From: Kitasatospora albolonga
GTDB taxonomy: Bacteria; Actinomycetota; Actinomycetes; Streptomycetales; Streptomycetaceae
Reading direction: 5' to 3'
NCBI GenBank assembly: GCA_002082585.1
Contig: CP020563.1
Location: 1,668,001-1,732,000, forward strand
DNA length: 64,000 bases
In this document: piece after piece, positions 27,681-38,313 of the stretch
How positions within the stretch are numbered: position 1 is the stretch's first letter
How the letters are laid out: each line of letters opens with the position of its first letter
Program-made: the position numbers and the translations under genes
The notes under the pieces: model-generated
Database searches by the model: none
Told to the model about the DNA's origin: nothing
The model's input: only the letters and a program-made list of their open reading frames with translations

Positions 27681-27812
27681 CGCCGGTCGCCCGCGCTGCT
27701 GATGCGAGAGCGGAACGCCGGTCACACACTCCGCTGATCCGGGAGCGGAACGCAGCTCGCCCGCGCCGCTGGTCCGGGAGCGAGGCGCCGGTCGCCCGCC
27801 TCCGCCGGAGCG
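27681..27812. repeat. Imperfect 35-bp tandem repeat, about 3.8 copies
   Basis: Units begin at 27681, 27716, 27751 and 27786 (partial), each starting CGCCGGTC or CGCAGCTC and ending GGGAGCGGAA or close to it. It lies after the oxidoreductase gene in a 280-base stretch that otherwise contains nothing recognisable. Confidence 0.65.
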
Positions 27813-27900
27813 ACCCGACCGCCCCCGTCCCCGCCGCTGCGCCCCGACCGCCCCCGCAGCCTGCCCGTCGGCGTCGAGCTCCGTCGGCACCGCCCGCCGT

Positions 27901-27940
27901 CAGTAGCGGTACTGCCCGTTCAGTAGCGGTACTGCTCGTT
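27901..27940. repeat. 20-bp tandem duplication at a stop codon
   Basis: Two 20-base copies (27901-27920 and 27921-27940) differing at one base. The right copy encodes the last residues (EQYRY) and stop of the gene on the minus strand; the left copy lies just beyond the stop. Confidence 0.75.
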
Positions 27941-28936
27941 CTGGCCGGTGTCGTAGCCGTTGTTGCCATACGGAGTGGGCTGGGCGGGCTGCTCCGGAGG
28001 CATCGGGGGGTACTGCTCGGCGTCCCGCTGCTGCGGGACCCAGACGCCCCCGGGCGGGGTGTCGGTGCCGTACGCGTCCGTGCCGTAGCTCTGGGCGTAG
28101 GGGTCGGCGTAGCTCTGGCGGCCGCCCTGGCTGTCGTAGCCGTTGCCGCTGCCATTGCCGTAGGCGTCGTAACCGCCGTAGGAGGCCGACCCGTTGGTGG
28201 TGCCGATGTACGGGTCGGAGTAGGCGGCGTAGCTCTGCTGGCCGTTCCCGTAGTCGTACGGCCCCGTGTAGGTGTCCTGGGCCTGCTGCTGGTCGTAGCC
28301 GGAGTACGGGTCGTACGCGGCGAACTGCGGCTGCGACCGGTCCGAGGGGTCCGCCTCGTACGGCTGCTGGTCCGGGCCGGGGCCGGAGTCGGTGCCGCGG
28401 CCGTCCGCCGGGTAACCGGAATCGCTGTATACGCCGTACTGGCCGGTGTCGTCGGGCAGCGGCAGCGGCTCGTACACGGAGGTGGCGGGGTCGGACGCGG
28501 CGGCCTGAGCCCCCGTACGGTCGAAGTCGGAGTCGAAACCCGAGTCGAAACCGGAATCGAAGTCGGAGCCGGTCCCTGGGGTGGTGGCAGGGGCCGAGAC
28601 CTCCAGGTCGGAGACCTCCAGCGTGGGCTCCTTGGCGGCCGCGCGCTCGCCGCCGCCCTTGCGCCGGCGGCTCTCCCCCGGGCTGCCGCCTATGGCCCAG
28701 CCGGTGGAGAAGCCGCGCCGGAAGGAGAGCGTCACGAAGGTCTGGCCGGTGGCGAAGGCGAGCGTGCCGACGACGATGACCGCACGGGAGCCGAGCAGCA
28801 CCCCGATGACCACGGTGAGGAACCCGGCGAAGGCGAGCAGCCGCCAGCGCAGCCGCGCCTTGTACTGCAGCAGTACCTCACCCAGCAGCCACAGTGCCAC
28901 CAAGCCGAATGCGATGTAGAGGACCGTCCAGCCCAC
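27920..28936 (-). CDS. Membrane protein with tyrosine-rich disordered tail
   Basis: 338 aa, no family recognised. Three hydrophobic segments occupy about residues 3-70 (LYIAFGLVALWLLGEVLL, LLAFAGFLTVVIGVLLG, AVIVVGTLAFATGQTFV). After a basic linker comes a tail of about 230 residues with no hydrophobic core, made of Tyr, Gly, Gln, Ser, Asp and Pro, with 27 tyrosines in roughly 190 residues and a short DSGF repeat (GFDSGFDSDFD). The composition resembles low-complexity domains that self-associate. It sits 48 bases downstream of metF on the same strand and may be co-transcribed with it. Confidence 0.75.
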   Translation of the reverse strand: MGWTVLYIAFGLVALWLLGEVLLQYKARLRWRLLAFAGFLTVVIGVLLGSRAVIVVGTLAFATGQTFVTLSFRRGFSTGWAIGGSPGESRRRKGGGERAAAKEPTLEVSDLEVSAPATTPGTGSDFDSGFDSGFDSDFDRTGAQAAASDPATSVYEPLPLPDDTGQYGVYSDSGYPADGRGTDSGPGPDQQPYEADPSDRSQPQFAAYDPYSGYDQQQAQDTYTGPYDYGNGQQSYAAYSDPYIGTTNGSASYGGYDAYGNGSGNGYDSQGGRQSYADPYAQSYGTDAYGTDTPPGGVWVPQQRDAEQYPPMPPEQPAQPTPYGNNGYDTGQNEQYRY

Positions 28937-28984
28937 GCCCGCCCCCTCCTGCGGCCGCAGCCGCGCGGGGGCGGGTACGGCCGG

Positions 28985-29902
28985 TCACGACTGCTTGTGC
29001 AGTCCGAGATTCTCGTAGATTTCGAGCGTTGCCGTCGAGTTGTTGAGCGTGATGAAGTGGAGCCCGGGCACACCCTCGGACAGCAGCTTCGCGCAGAACT
29101 CCGTTGCGAACTCGATACCAAGGGAGCGTACAGCGGCCGGATCGTCCTTGACCGCGAGGATGCGCTCTTTCAGCGGCGTCGGCACGGTCGCGTTGCTGAG
29201 CTGCGAGAATCTTTCCAGTTGCTTCACACTGGTGAGCGGCATGACCTCGGGGATCACGGGCGTTTCGCAACCGGCGGCGACCACGCGGTCACGCATCCGC
29301 AGGTAGTCCTCCGGGCGGAAGAACATCTGGGTGATCGCGTAGTCGGCCCCGGCGCGGCACTTGTCCACGAAGTGGCCGATGTCCGTCTCCCAGTCGGTGG
29401 AGCGCGGGTGCATCTCGGGAAACGCGGCGACGCCGACGCAGAAGTCGCCGGACTCCTTGATGAGGCGGACGAGGTCGGCCGCGTACTTCACGCCCTGCGG
29501 GTGCTCGACCCACTCGCCCATCGGGTCGCCGGGCGGGTCGCCGCGGACCGCGAGGATGTTCCTGATCCCGGCGTCGGCGTACTGGCCGATCATGTTGCGC
29601 AGCTCGGCGATCGAGTGGCTGACGGCGGTGAGGTGGGCGACCGGGGTGAGCGTGGAGTCGGCGGCGATCTGCTGGGTCGCCCGCACCGTCCCGGCGCGGG
29701 TGGAGCCACCGGCCCCGTACGTCACCGAGACGAAGCTCGGGCGGACCGCCTCGACCCGGCGCAGCGCGTTCCAGAGGTTGCGCTCGCCCTTCTCGGTCTT
29801 GGGCGCCCAGAACTCGAAGGAGTACGAGGTCTTGCCGGTCGCGAGCAGGTCACGCACCGTGCGTGCGTGGTCCGTCCTGGTGGAAGCTGTCCCAAGGGCC
29901 AT
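28985..29902 (-). CDS. metF: Methylenetetrahydrofolate reductase MetF
   Basis: FAD enzyme reducing 5,10-methylene-THF to 5-methyl-THF for methionine synthesis, 305 aa. Typical stretches seen: [19 protein letters not shown] near the N-terminus (the E is the catalytic-region Glu), [44 protein letters not shown], and [18 protein letters not shown]. No Shine-Dalgarno precedes the ATG at 29902; TAACCT (minus strand, 29909-29914) lies 6 bases before it, so it may be leaderless. A 10-bp inverted repeat upstream may be an operator. Confidence 0.96.
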   Translation of the reverse strand: MALGTASTRTDHARTVRDLLATGKTSYSFEFWAPKTEKGERNLWNALRRVEAVRPSFVSVTYGAGGSTRAGTVRATQQIAADSTLTPVAHLTAVSHSIAELRNMIGQYADAGIRNILAVRGDPPGDPMGEWVEHPQGVKYAADLVRLIKESGDFCVGVAAFPEMHPRSTDWETDIGHFVDKCRAGADYAITQMFFRPEDYLRMRDRVVAAGCETPVIPEVMPLTSVKQLERFSQLSNATVPTPLKERILAVKDDPAAVRSLGIEFATEFCAKLLSEGVPGLHFITLNNSTATLEIYENLGLHKQS

Positions 29903-29919
29903 AGGGGGAGGTTAACCAG

Positions 29920-29985
29920 GGGGTGGACACTCCCCCAACCAGAGCAAGGGATTTCGTCTCATTTCGCCGGTTTGTTGTCCACCCC
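29920..29985. promoter_or_regulatory. Widely spaced 10-bp inverted repeat upstream of metF
   Basis: GGGGTGGACA (29920-29929) and its exact reverse complement (29976-29985), 46 bases apart. They bracket the metF promoter region and could bind a regulator at two sites or form a structure on DNA. The right arm with the T before it, TTGTCCACC, is also one base from the Streptomyces DnaA box. Confidence 0.4.
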
Positions 29986-30027
29986 TTGGACAGCTGCGGT
30001 AAAACCGCGCCCGATGAAGGCGGCTGC

Positions 30028-30678
30028 TCAGAGCGCGTGCGCCCGGACCCTCTTCGCCAGCTCCGCGGTGGCCGCCGCCGGGTCGGTGGCCTCGGTGATC
30101 GCGCGGACGACCACGATCCGGCGGGCCCCGGCCGCCAGCACCTCGTCCAGGTTGCCCGCGTCGATGCCGCCGATGGCGAACCAGGGGCGCGGCTGGTCCA
30201 GGGAGGCGGCGTACCGCACGAGGCCGAGGCCGGGGGCGTGACGGCCGGGCTTGGTGGGGGTGGGCCAGCAGGGGCCGGTGCAGAAGTAGTCCACGCCCTC
30301 CTGGGCGACGGCGGCGTCGACCTCGGACTCGGCGTGCGTGGAGCGGCCGATCACCCGGTCCTGCCCGATGATCGCGCGGGCGGCGGACACGGGCAGGTCG
30401 CCCTGGCCCAGGTGCAGGACGTCGGCGCCGATGGCGTGGGCGACGTCGGCCCGGTCGTTGACGGCGAGGAGCTTGCCGTGGCGGCGGCAGGCGTCGGCGA
30501 GGACCGCGAGGTGTTCCAGCTCCTCGGCGGCCTCCATGCCCTTGTCACGGAGCTGGACGATGTCGACGCCACTGGAGAGCACCGCGTCCAGGAAGGCCGG
30601 GAGGTCGCCCTGCCTCTTACGGGCGTCCGTGCAGAGGTAGAGCCGGGCGTCGGACAGCTGCTCGCGAGGCGTGGGCAT
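30028..30678 (-). CDS. thiE: Thiamine-phosphate synthase ThiE
   Basis: Joins HMP-pyrophosphate and thiazole phosphate to thiamine monophosphate, 216 aa TIM barrel. Seen: [34 protein letters not shown], then [60 protein letters not shown] and [33 protein letters not shown] with a G-rich Shine-Dalgarno. Unlike thiOSG nearby, no TPP riboswitch precedes it. It is upstream of metF on the same strand, with 125 bases between, so it is probably transcribed separately. Confidence 0.96.
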   Translation of the reverse strand: MPTPREQLSDARLYLCTDARKRQGDLPAFLDAVLSSGVDIVQLRDKGMEAAEELEHLAVLADACRRHGKLLAVNDRADVAHAIGADVLHLGQGDLPVSAARAIIGQDRVIGRSTHAESEVDAAVAQEGVDYFCTGPCWPTPTKPGRHAPGLGLVRYAASLDQPRPWFAIGGIDAGNLDEVLAAGARRIVVVRAITEATDPAAATAELAKRVRAHAL

Positions 30679-30760
30679 GGTGGAGTCCCCCCGTGGTCGT
30701 GGCGGGGCACGGGCCCCACGCGCTGCGCGGGGCCCGTACGCCGCTTCCTGATCGTGTCGG

Positions 30761-31126
30761 TCAGACGGCGAGCGCCTGGGCGCGGCGCTTCACCTCCGTA
30801 CCGCGATTCTCGCTCAGCGCCTGGGCGGGGGTGCCGGGCAGGGTCGGGTCGGGAGTGAAGAGCCACTCCAGCATCTCTTCGTCGGAGAAGCCGTCGTCCC
30901 TCAGGAGGGTCAGGGTGCCGGAGAGGCCCTTGACCACCTTGCTGCCGTCGATGAAGGCGGCAGGCACCTGAAGTGTCCGGTTCTCACCACGGCGTACGGC
31001 GATGAGCTGGCCCTCCTTGACCAGCTGCCGGACGCGCGTCACCTCGACATCGAGCTTTTCCGCGATGTCGGGGAGGTGGAGCCAGGCGGGGACGAGAGCA
31101 TCGGTCTTTGCGTCAATCTCGGTCAC
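30761..31126 (-). CDS. Rv2175c-like winged-helix DNA-binding protein
   Basis: 121 aa. An N-terminal winged helix-turn-helix ([41 protein letters not shown]) is followed by the family's C-terminal segment ([26 protein letters not shown]). It resembles M. tuberculosis Rv2175c, a DNA-binding protein phosphorylated by the kinase PknL near its N-terminus; here Thr2 and Thr8 are available, and a PASTA kinase gene lies 4.2 kb away. GTG start; no clear Shine-Dalgarno. DNA target unknown. Confidence 0.85.
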   Translation of the reverse strand: MTEIDAKTDALVPAWLHLPDIAEKLDVEVTRVRQLVKEGQLIAVRRGENRTLQVPAAFIDGSKVVKGLSGTLTLLRDDGFSDEEMLEWLFTPDPTLPGTPAQALSENRGTEVKRRAQALAV

Positions 31127-31163
31127 AGGGACAAGCGTGCCATCCGGGACTGACAGCCGGTAG

Positions 31164-31192
31164 CCGGGCCGACCGTACGGGGGTCGGCCCGG
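31164..31192 (-). terminator. Hairpin downstream of the FAD/NAD reductase gene
   Basis: 11-bp stem (31164-31174 with 31182-31192) and 7-base loop, 4 bases after the reductase stop and before the Rv2175c-like gene on the same strand. Confidence 0.65.
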
Positions 31193-31196
31193 GGGC

Positions 31197-32441
31197 TCAC
31201 AGGGCGGTCGACTTCAGCGGTACGGCGGGGTCGGCGACCCGCTCCGGATCGAGGACGGCCCCGGACTCGATGAGCCTGCGGCCCTGGGCGAGGTCGCGCG
31301 GGCGGCCCACCGCGAGCACGGCGACCAGGGCCCCGGCCTTCAGCCAGCACACCGACCAGGCCGCCCCGGCGCCGTCGCCGCGCCACACCAGGGTGTCGGC
31401 GTGGGCGTGGTGTCCGGCGTACTGCACGAAGCGGCCGAACTGCTCGGACCAGAAGTACGGGACGGGGTCGTGGACGGGGAGCGGATCGCCGGACTCCGCC
31501 GCCAGGATCGCGGCGGCGACGGTCCGGGGGCCCTGGAGGGCGTTGTCCCAGTGGTGGATCAGCAGGCGTTCGCCGTAGCGGGCGGAGGGGAAGGAGGCGC
31601 AGTCCCCGACGGCGTACACATCGGGCAGGGAGGTGCGCAGGGAGGCGTCGGCGGTGATCGAGCCGTCCGGGCCGCGTTCGATCCCGGAGCCGGTGAGCCA
31701 GCCGGTGGCGGGGCGGGCGCCGATGCCGACGACGACGGCCCCGGCGGGCAGCGTCCGGCCGTCGTCGAGGACGACCGTGCCCTCCTCGACGCGGTCGACC
31801 CGGGCGTCGGTGAGGAGTTCGGCGCCGCTCTCCGCGTACCAGTCGGCCATCGGGGCGGCGACCTCGGCGGGCAGGGTTCCGGCCAGCGGGCGGGCGGCGG
31901 CCTCCACGACGGTGACCGCGCAGCCCGCGGCGCGGGCGGCGGTGGCGAACTCGGCGCCGATCCACCCCGCGCCGACGACCACCACGTCGTGCCGCCGCTC
32001 CAGGACGGGGCGCAGCCGGGCGGCGTCGTCCAGGGTGCGCAGCAGGTGGACGCCCCGGACACCTTCGGTGCCGGGCAGGGTGATGGGCTCCGCGCCGGTC
32101 GCCAGGACCAGGACGTCATAGGGGACGGGCCCCTCGGCGGTCTCCAGCAGGTGGCCGTCGGCGCGCAGGGCGGTGACGTCCAGGCCGAGCCGGAGCGTGA
32201 TGTCCAGCGCCTCGAAGTCGATGTCGAAGGCGGAGTCCTCGGCGGCCCCGAGCAGCACCGCCTTGGAGAGCGGCGGCCGGTCGTAGGGCTGGTGGGGCTC
32301 GGCGCCGATCAGGGTGACCGGGCCGGTGAAGCCTGCTTCCCGCAGGGCGACGGCGGTCTGCACGCCCGCCATGCCCGCTCCGACGACCACGACGTTCCGT
32401 GCCGTCCGCCCCGTCGCGTGGTGTTCCGTCTGCTCGCTCAC
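31197..32441 (-). CDS. FAD/NAD(P)-dependent oxidoreductase, ferredoxin-reductase-like
   Basis: 414 aa, pyridine nucleotide-disulfide reductase fold without the redox-active CxxxxC. FAD motif VVVVGAGMAGVQTAVALREAGF with PYDRPPLSKAVLLG, as in ferredoxin and rubredoxin reductases of cytochrome P450 systems; NAD motif VVVVGAGWIGAEFATAARAAG; second FAD motif DVYAVGDCASF; C-terminal reductase domain with HWDNALQGPRTVA and YFWSEQFGRFVQYAG. A start at GTG 32441 is preferred because TAGACT (32448-32453) lies 6 bases before it, a leaderless pattern; a GTG at 32447 lies two codons earlier. Electron acceptor unknown; no P450 or ferredoxin adjoins. Confidence 0.87.
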   Translation of the reverse strand: MSEQTEHHATGRTARNVVVVGAGMAGVQTAVALREAGFTGPVTLIGAEPHQPYDRPPLSKAVLLGAAEDSAFDIDFEALDITLRLGLDVTALRADGHLLETAEGPVPYDVLVLATGAEPITLPGTEGVRGVHLLRTLDDAARLRPVLERRHDVVVVGAGWIGAEFATAARAAGCAVTVVEAAARPLAGTLPAEVAAPMADWYAESGAELLTDARVDRVEEGTVVLDDGRTLPAGAVVVGIGARPATGWLTGSGIERGPDGSITADASLRTSLPDVYAVGDCASFPSARYGERLLIHHWDNALQGPRTVAAAILAAESGDPLPVHDPVPYFWSEQFGRFVQYAGHHAHADTLVWRGDGAGAAWSVCWLKAGALVAVLAVGRPRDLAQGRRLIESGAVLDPERVADPAVPLKSTAL

Positions 32442-32450
32442 GCGCACAGT

Positions 32451-32810
32451 CTATTCATCTGACAGGCCGTCAGATGGCAGCTCCTCCACCACACTCGTCC
32501 CGCTGCCCTCCTGGGACTCCCACTCCCAGCGCTCCTCCAGCCGCACCCGGCCGTCCGCGAGGTCGGTGACGGTGGAGCGGCAGTGGCCGGACGAGGTCGT
32601 TCCGTCCCGCTTGAGCTGGACGTAACGGAAGTCGAGCGCGTCCCCTGCGCGGGTGCCGACGAGATGGCCGCGGACCACGTCACCGCCCGCGTACTCGGCC
32701 CAGACCGTGCCGTCCTGCTCGTGGTACGTGAAGCGGGTACGGGTGCCGACCTGGCCGGGGGCCTGGTCGGCGACGGGCGAGAGGACGAGTCCGTCGAGCG
32801 AACGGGCCAC
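32451..32810 (-). CDS. Conserved hypothetical protein, lipocalin-like
   Basis: 119 aa, predicted mainly beta-strand, with alternating polar and hydrophobic residues (GTRTRFTYHEQDGTVWAEYAGGDVVRGHLVGTRAGDALDFRYVQLKRDG, then GRVRLEERWEWESQEGSGTSVVEEL). I recall similar short proteins annotated loosely as N-acetylglutamate synthase; the sequence gives no support for that activity. GTG start with GGGAG 9 bases upstream. It is divergent from the TPP-controlled thi operon and sits just before the oxidoreductase, whose -10 overlaps this gene's stop codon. Confidence 0.7.
   Translation of the reverse strand: MARSLDGLVLSPVADQAPGQVGTRTRFTYHEQDGTVWAEYAGGDVVRGHLVGTRAGDALDFRYVQLKRDGTTSSGHCRSTVTDLADGRVRLEERWEWESQEGSGTSVVEELPSDGLSDE
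32456..32476. promoter_or_regulatory. 21-bp inverted repeat upstream of the oxidoreductase promoter
   Basis: Two perfect 8-base arms (CATCTGAC and its complement) with 5 bases between, inside the 3' end of the 119-aa gene and just upstream of the -10 used by the oxidoreductase. Possible operator covering the -35 area. Confidence 0.45.
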
Positions 32811-32867
32811 GGTCGCTGCTCCCTACTCGGCGTCGAGGTACTGGGGTTAGTCTGGCCACGGTAGAAC

Positions 32868-32960
32868 ACTCGCGGGAGCCCGGGCGCACCGGGCTGAGAG
32901 GGAGGCTGGACGGCCTCCGACCGTACGAACCTGATCCGGGTCATGCCGGCGAAGGGAGGG
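32868..32960 (+). promoter_or_regulatory. TPP riboswitch (THI element)
   Basis: All conserved parts of the thiamine pyrophosphate aptamer are present in order: a GGGAGCCCG 5' segment, GGGCTGAGAGGG for the pyrimidine-sensing arm, a variable hairpin (gaggctggacggcctc), then ACGAACCTGATCCGGGTCATGCCGGCGAAGGGAG in pieces for the pyrophosphate arm. The terminal GAAGGGAGG also serves as the Shine-Dalgarno of thiO 11 bases on, so ligand binding would hide the ribosome site; translational control is inferred. Confidence 0.95.
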
Positions 32961-32971
32961 GCTGGACACCC

Positions 32972-35198
<2,227 letters not shown>

Positions 35199-35328
35199 GC
35201 CGCCGGTACGGGGGCGGGGGCCGGGCGCCCGCGCAAGGCCGGTCACCTGGGGCGTGTCCCTGTCACAGGTCCGTAAGGGAACGGCCCCGGGAGAGCCCCG
35301 GTCCGTCCGGGGTACCGGCGGCGCCTCG

Positions 35329-35334
35329 TAGACT
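35329..35334 (+). promoter_or_regulatory. -10 box for a leaderless PASTA kinase mRNA
   Basis: TAGACT, 6 bases before the GTG at 35341. No Shine-Dalgarno is present in that interval. Confidence 0.55.
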
Positions 35335-35340
35335 CTCGGG

Positions 35341-37269
35341 GTGGACACGACCCTCCAGGACCCCCTCGTCGGGCAGCTGCTCGACGGCCGGTATCGCATT
35401 GAGGCGCGCATCGCCGTCGGCGGGATGGCCACGGTCTACCGGGCCGTGGACACCCGCCTGGACCGGGTGCTCGCCCTCAAGGTGATGCACCCGGCGCTCG
35501 CGACCGACGCCGCCTTCGTCGAGCGGTTCATCCGCGAGGCCAAGTCGGTGGCGCGGCTGGCCCACCCCAACGTCGTCGCGGTCTTCGACCAGGGCGCCCA
35601 GGGCGCGTACGTCTACCTCGCGATGGAGTACGTGGCGGGCTGCACCCTGCGTGACGTCCTGCGCGAGCGCGGCGCCCTCCAGCCCCGGGCGGCCCTGGAC
35701 ATCCTGGAGCCGGTCCTCGCCGCGCTCGGCGCCGCGCACCGGGCCGGGTTCGTGCACCGCGACATGAAGCCGGAGAACGTCCTGATAGGGGACGACGGCC
35801 GGGTGAAGGTCGCCGACTTCGGCCTGGTCAGGGCGGTCGGCACGGCCACCGACACCACCGGTTCGCTGCTGGGCACGGTCTCGTATCTGGCCCCCGAGCA
35901 GATCGAGCACGGCACGGCCGACACCCGCAGTGACGTGTACGCCTGCGGGGTCGTGCTGTACGAGATGCTGACCGGCGCCAAGCCGCACACCGGCGAGAAC
36001 GCCGCCCAGGTCATCTACCAGCACCTCAACACCGATGTCCCGGCCCCCTCCGCCGCCGTGCCGGGGCTCCCCGTCGCGCTGGACTCCCTGGTGGCGAGCG
36101 CCACCGCCCGGAACCCCGAGGTGCGCCCGCACGACGCGGTGCTGCTCCTCGCCGAGGCCCGGGAGGCCCGCGCCCAGCTGAGCGACGCCGAGCTGGACGC
36201 CGTACCGCCGCAGGCGCTGTCGGACACCCACGACGGCGCGCAGGACCGTACGAGCGTGATCCCGCGGGCCCTTCCGGCGGACGGGTCCGGGGACGGCGTG
36301 CACCGCACGAGCCGGCTGGAGATGCCGCCGCCGGTCGCCCCGCCCCGGCGCCGGGCGGGCCCGCGCGGCCCGTTCGGCGGCCCGCACCGCAAGCTGATCA
36401 CCGTCATCGCCGCCGTCCTGCTGACGCTGGGCGTCGGGGCGGGCGTCTGGTACATCAACTCCGGGCAGTTCACCCAGGTCCCCTCGCTCCTCGGCCAGAC
36501 CCAGAAGGCGGCGGAGCAGCGGCTCGCGGCCGAGGGGCTCGGGCTGAAGGGCGTCGAGCGGGTCTTCAGCGACACGGTCGAGCGGGGCTCGGTGGTCGGC
36601 AGCGACCCCGCCTCGGGCGACCGGATCAGGGGCAACGGCTCGGTGACGCTCGTCGTCTCGCGCGGCCCCGAGATCGTCCGGGTCCCCGATGTCTCGGGCT
36701 CCTCCCTCGCGGACGCCCGGCGCGCCCTGAAGAAGGTGGGCCTGCTCCCCGGGATGGTGACCAAGGAGTTCAGCGAAGACGTGGCCCGCGGCGAGGTGAT
36801 CCGTACGGAGCCCCGCGCGGGCACCGACCGGACCCCGGACACGGCCGTGGCCCTGGTCGTCAGCAAGGGCAGCCCCATCGGCGTACCGGACCTCACCGGC
36901 CTCTCGGTCGAGGCCGCCACCGCGAAGCTCGAAGGGGAGGGGCTGAAGGCCGAGGTGCTGCCCGGCCGGGTCCACTCCTCCGAGGCCGAGGGGAACATCG
37001 CCCGGCAGTCCCCGGGCGAGGGCACCGAAGCGGCGGAGGGCGACACCATCGAGCTGACCGTCTCCAAGGGCCCCCGGATGCTGGACGTCCCCGACGTCAC
37101 CGGCCGGGACGTCGACGAGGCCAGGGCCACCCTGGAGGAGGCGGGCTTCGAGGTCAAGGTCGACCGGCCGTTCCTCTCGTTCAGCGACACGATCGCGCGC
37201 CAGTCCGTGCGGGGCGGCGAACAGGCCCCCGAGGGCTCCACCATCACCATCAGGACCAAGGGGTTCTAG
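35341..37269 (+). CDS. pkaF: PASTA-domain Ser/Thr protein kinase
   Basis: Membrane kinase of 642 aa sensing wall fragments or lipid II. Kinase domain residues 18-275: glycine loop IAVGGMATVYRA, Lys47 (LALKVM), catalytic HRDMKPENVL, ADFGLVR, GTVSYLAPEQ. A disordered linker and one membrane segment (LITVIAAVLLTLGVGAGVWYI, about residues 351-371) follow, then four PASTA repeats (about 378-445, 446-513, 514-579, 580-642). The symbol follows the S. coelicolor kinase I recall at this position. GTG start, inferred leaderless. The Rv2175c-like protein nearby is a candidate substrate, as in the PknL/Rv2175c pair of M. tuberculosis, although PknL itself lacks PASTA repeats as I recall. Confidence 0.88.
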   Translation: MDTTLQDPLVGQLLDGRYRIEARIAVGGMATVYRAVDTRLDRVLALKVMHPALATDAAFVERFIREAKSVARLAHPNVVAVFDQGAQGAYVYLAMEYVAGCTLRDVLRERGALQPRAALDILEPVLAALGAAHRAGFVHRDMKPENVLIGDDGRVKVADFGLVRAVGTATDTTGSLLGTVSYLAPEQIEHGTADTRSDVYACGVVLYEMLTGAKPHTGENAAQVIYQHLNTDVPAPSAAVPGLPVALDSLVASATARNPEVRPHDAVLLLAEAREARAQLSDAELDAVPPQALSDTHDGAQDRTSVIPRALPADGSGDGVHRTSRLEMPPPVAPPRRRAGPRGPFGGPHRKLITVIAAVLLTLGVGAGVWYINSGQFTQVPSLLGQTQKAAEQRLAAEGLGLKGVERVFSDTVERGSVVGSDPASGDRIRGNGSVTLVVSRGPEIVRVPDVSGSSLADARRALKKVGLLPGMVTKEFSEDVARGEVIRTEPRAGTDRTPDTAVALVVSKGSPIGVPDLTGLSVEAATAKLEGEGLKAEVLPGRVHSSEAEGNIARQSPGEGTEAAEGDTIELTVSKGPRMLDVPDVTGRDVDEARATLEEAGFEVKVDRPFLSFSDTIARQSVRGGEQAPEGSTITIRTKGF

Positions 37270-37297
37270 CCCGCCATGAGAAAGCCGGAAGCCATCC

Positions 37298-38149
37298 ATG
37301 CGTAACCCTGTGGGCGGACACGTCCCCGTGGCAGGCGGTCTCGCCAAGGTCGGTCTCTCCTACGCGCGGGAGCTGGGGGCCGAGTCCGTGCAGGTCTTCG
37401 TCGCCAACCCGCGCGGCTGGGCGACGCCCGCCGGGAACCCGGCGCAGGACGAGCTGTTCCGCTCGGAGTGCGCGGCGGCCTCGATACCGGCGTACGTCCA
37501 CGCCCCGTATCTGATCAACTTCGGCTCGCACACCGGGGCGACCGTCGAGAAGTCCGTGGAGTCGCTGCGCCACTCACTGCGCCGGGCCCGGCAGATCGGG
37601 GCGCTGGGCGTGGTGGTGCACACCGGCTCCGCGACCGGCGGGCGGCCCCGCTCCGAGGCGCTGGCCCAGGTGCGCGAGCACATGCTGCCGCTGCTGGACG
37701 AGCTGACCCATGACGACGACCCGTATCTGCTGCTGGAGTCCACGGCGGGCCAGGGCTCCTCGCTCTGCTCCCGTACATGGGACTTCGGGCCGTACTTCGA
37801 GGCGCTGGACGCCCACCCGAAGCTGGGGATCTGCCTGGACACCTGCCACATCTACGCGGCGGGCCACGATCTGACCGGCCCCTCGGGGATGCGGCAGACG
37901 CTCGATCTGCTGGTGGAGACGGTCGGCGAGGGGCGGCTGAAGCTGATCCACGCCAATGACTCCAAGGATGTCGTGGGCGCCCACAAGGACCGGCACGAGA
38001 ACATCGGCGCGGGCCACATCGGCGCGGAGCCCTTCCGGGAGCTGTTCGCGCACCCGGCGACCGAGGGCGTACCGCTGATCATCGAGACGCCCGGCGGCAA
38101 GGAGGGGCACGCGGCGGACGTGGCCCGGCTGAAGGAGCTGCGGGGCTAG
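37298..38149 (+). CDS. nfo: Endonuclease IV (deoxyribonuclease IV)
   Basis: Zinc-dependent apurinic/apyrimidinic endonuclease of base-excision repair, 283 aa, AP endonuclease 2 TIM barrel. Metal and active-site stretches: NPVGGHVPVAGGLAK, YVHAPYLINFG (His), VVVHTGSATG (His), LLLESTAGQG (Glu), GICLDTCHIYAAGHDL (Asp, His), KLIHANDSKDVVGAHKDRHENIGAGHIG (His, Asp, His) and PLIIETPGG (Glu). ATG at 37298 with a weak purine-rich site; it follows the kinase gene by 28 bases and may share its message. Its stop codon lies inside the left end of the MITE-like repeat. Confidence 0.94.
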   Translation: MRNPVGGHVPVAGGLAKVGLSYARELGAESVQVFVANPRGWATPAGNPAQDELFRSECAAASIPAYVHAPYLINFGSHTGATVEKSVESLRHSLRRARQIGALGVVVHTGSATGGRPRSEALAQVREHMLPLLDELTHDDDPYLLLESTAGQGSSLCSRTWDFGPYFEALDAHPKLGICLDTCHIYAAGHDLTGPSGMRQTLDLLVETVGEGRLKLIHANDSKDVVGAHKDRHENIGAGHIGAEPFRELFAHPATEGVPLIIETPGGKEGHAADVARLKELRG

Positions 38150-38311
38150 GGCCTCTCGTTTGGATCATGCCGGGCTCGCGGGCCCCGGCACGCACATCTG
38201 CGGCGTTGTCGTCGGTCGCCGACGCTCCGCGTCGACTCCCTCCTCCGCCTTGCAGCTGCACGCACCAGACCCCGCTCCCTGATCCGGCCTGATCCAAACG
38301 AAAGACCCTAG
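38146..38311. mobile_element. MITE-like 166-bp element with 22-bp inverted termini
   Basis: Ends at 38146-38167 and 38290-38311 are inverted repeats identical at 20 of 22 bases (CTAGGG...TCGTTTGGATCA). The interior is GC-rich and non-coding. It lies between the convergent nfo and molybdopterin-enzyme genes and supplies the nfo stop codon. I recall near-identical sequences scattered in Streptomyces chromosomes, which suggests a non-autonomous element moved by a transposase encoded elsewhere. No clear target duplication is visible. It could also act as a two-way terminator through its ends. Confidence 0.6.
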
Positions 38312-38313
38312 AG

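Noticed and set aside
38146..38311. Complete insertion sequence
   Set aside because: Only 166 bases and no transposase frame; at most a non-autonomous element.
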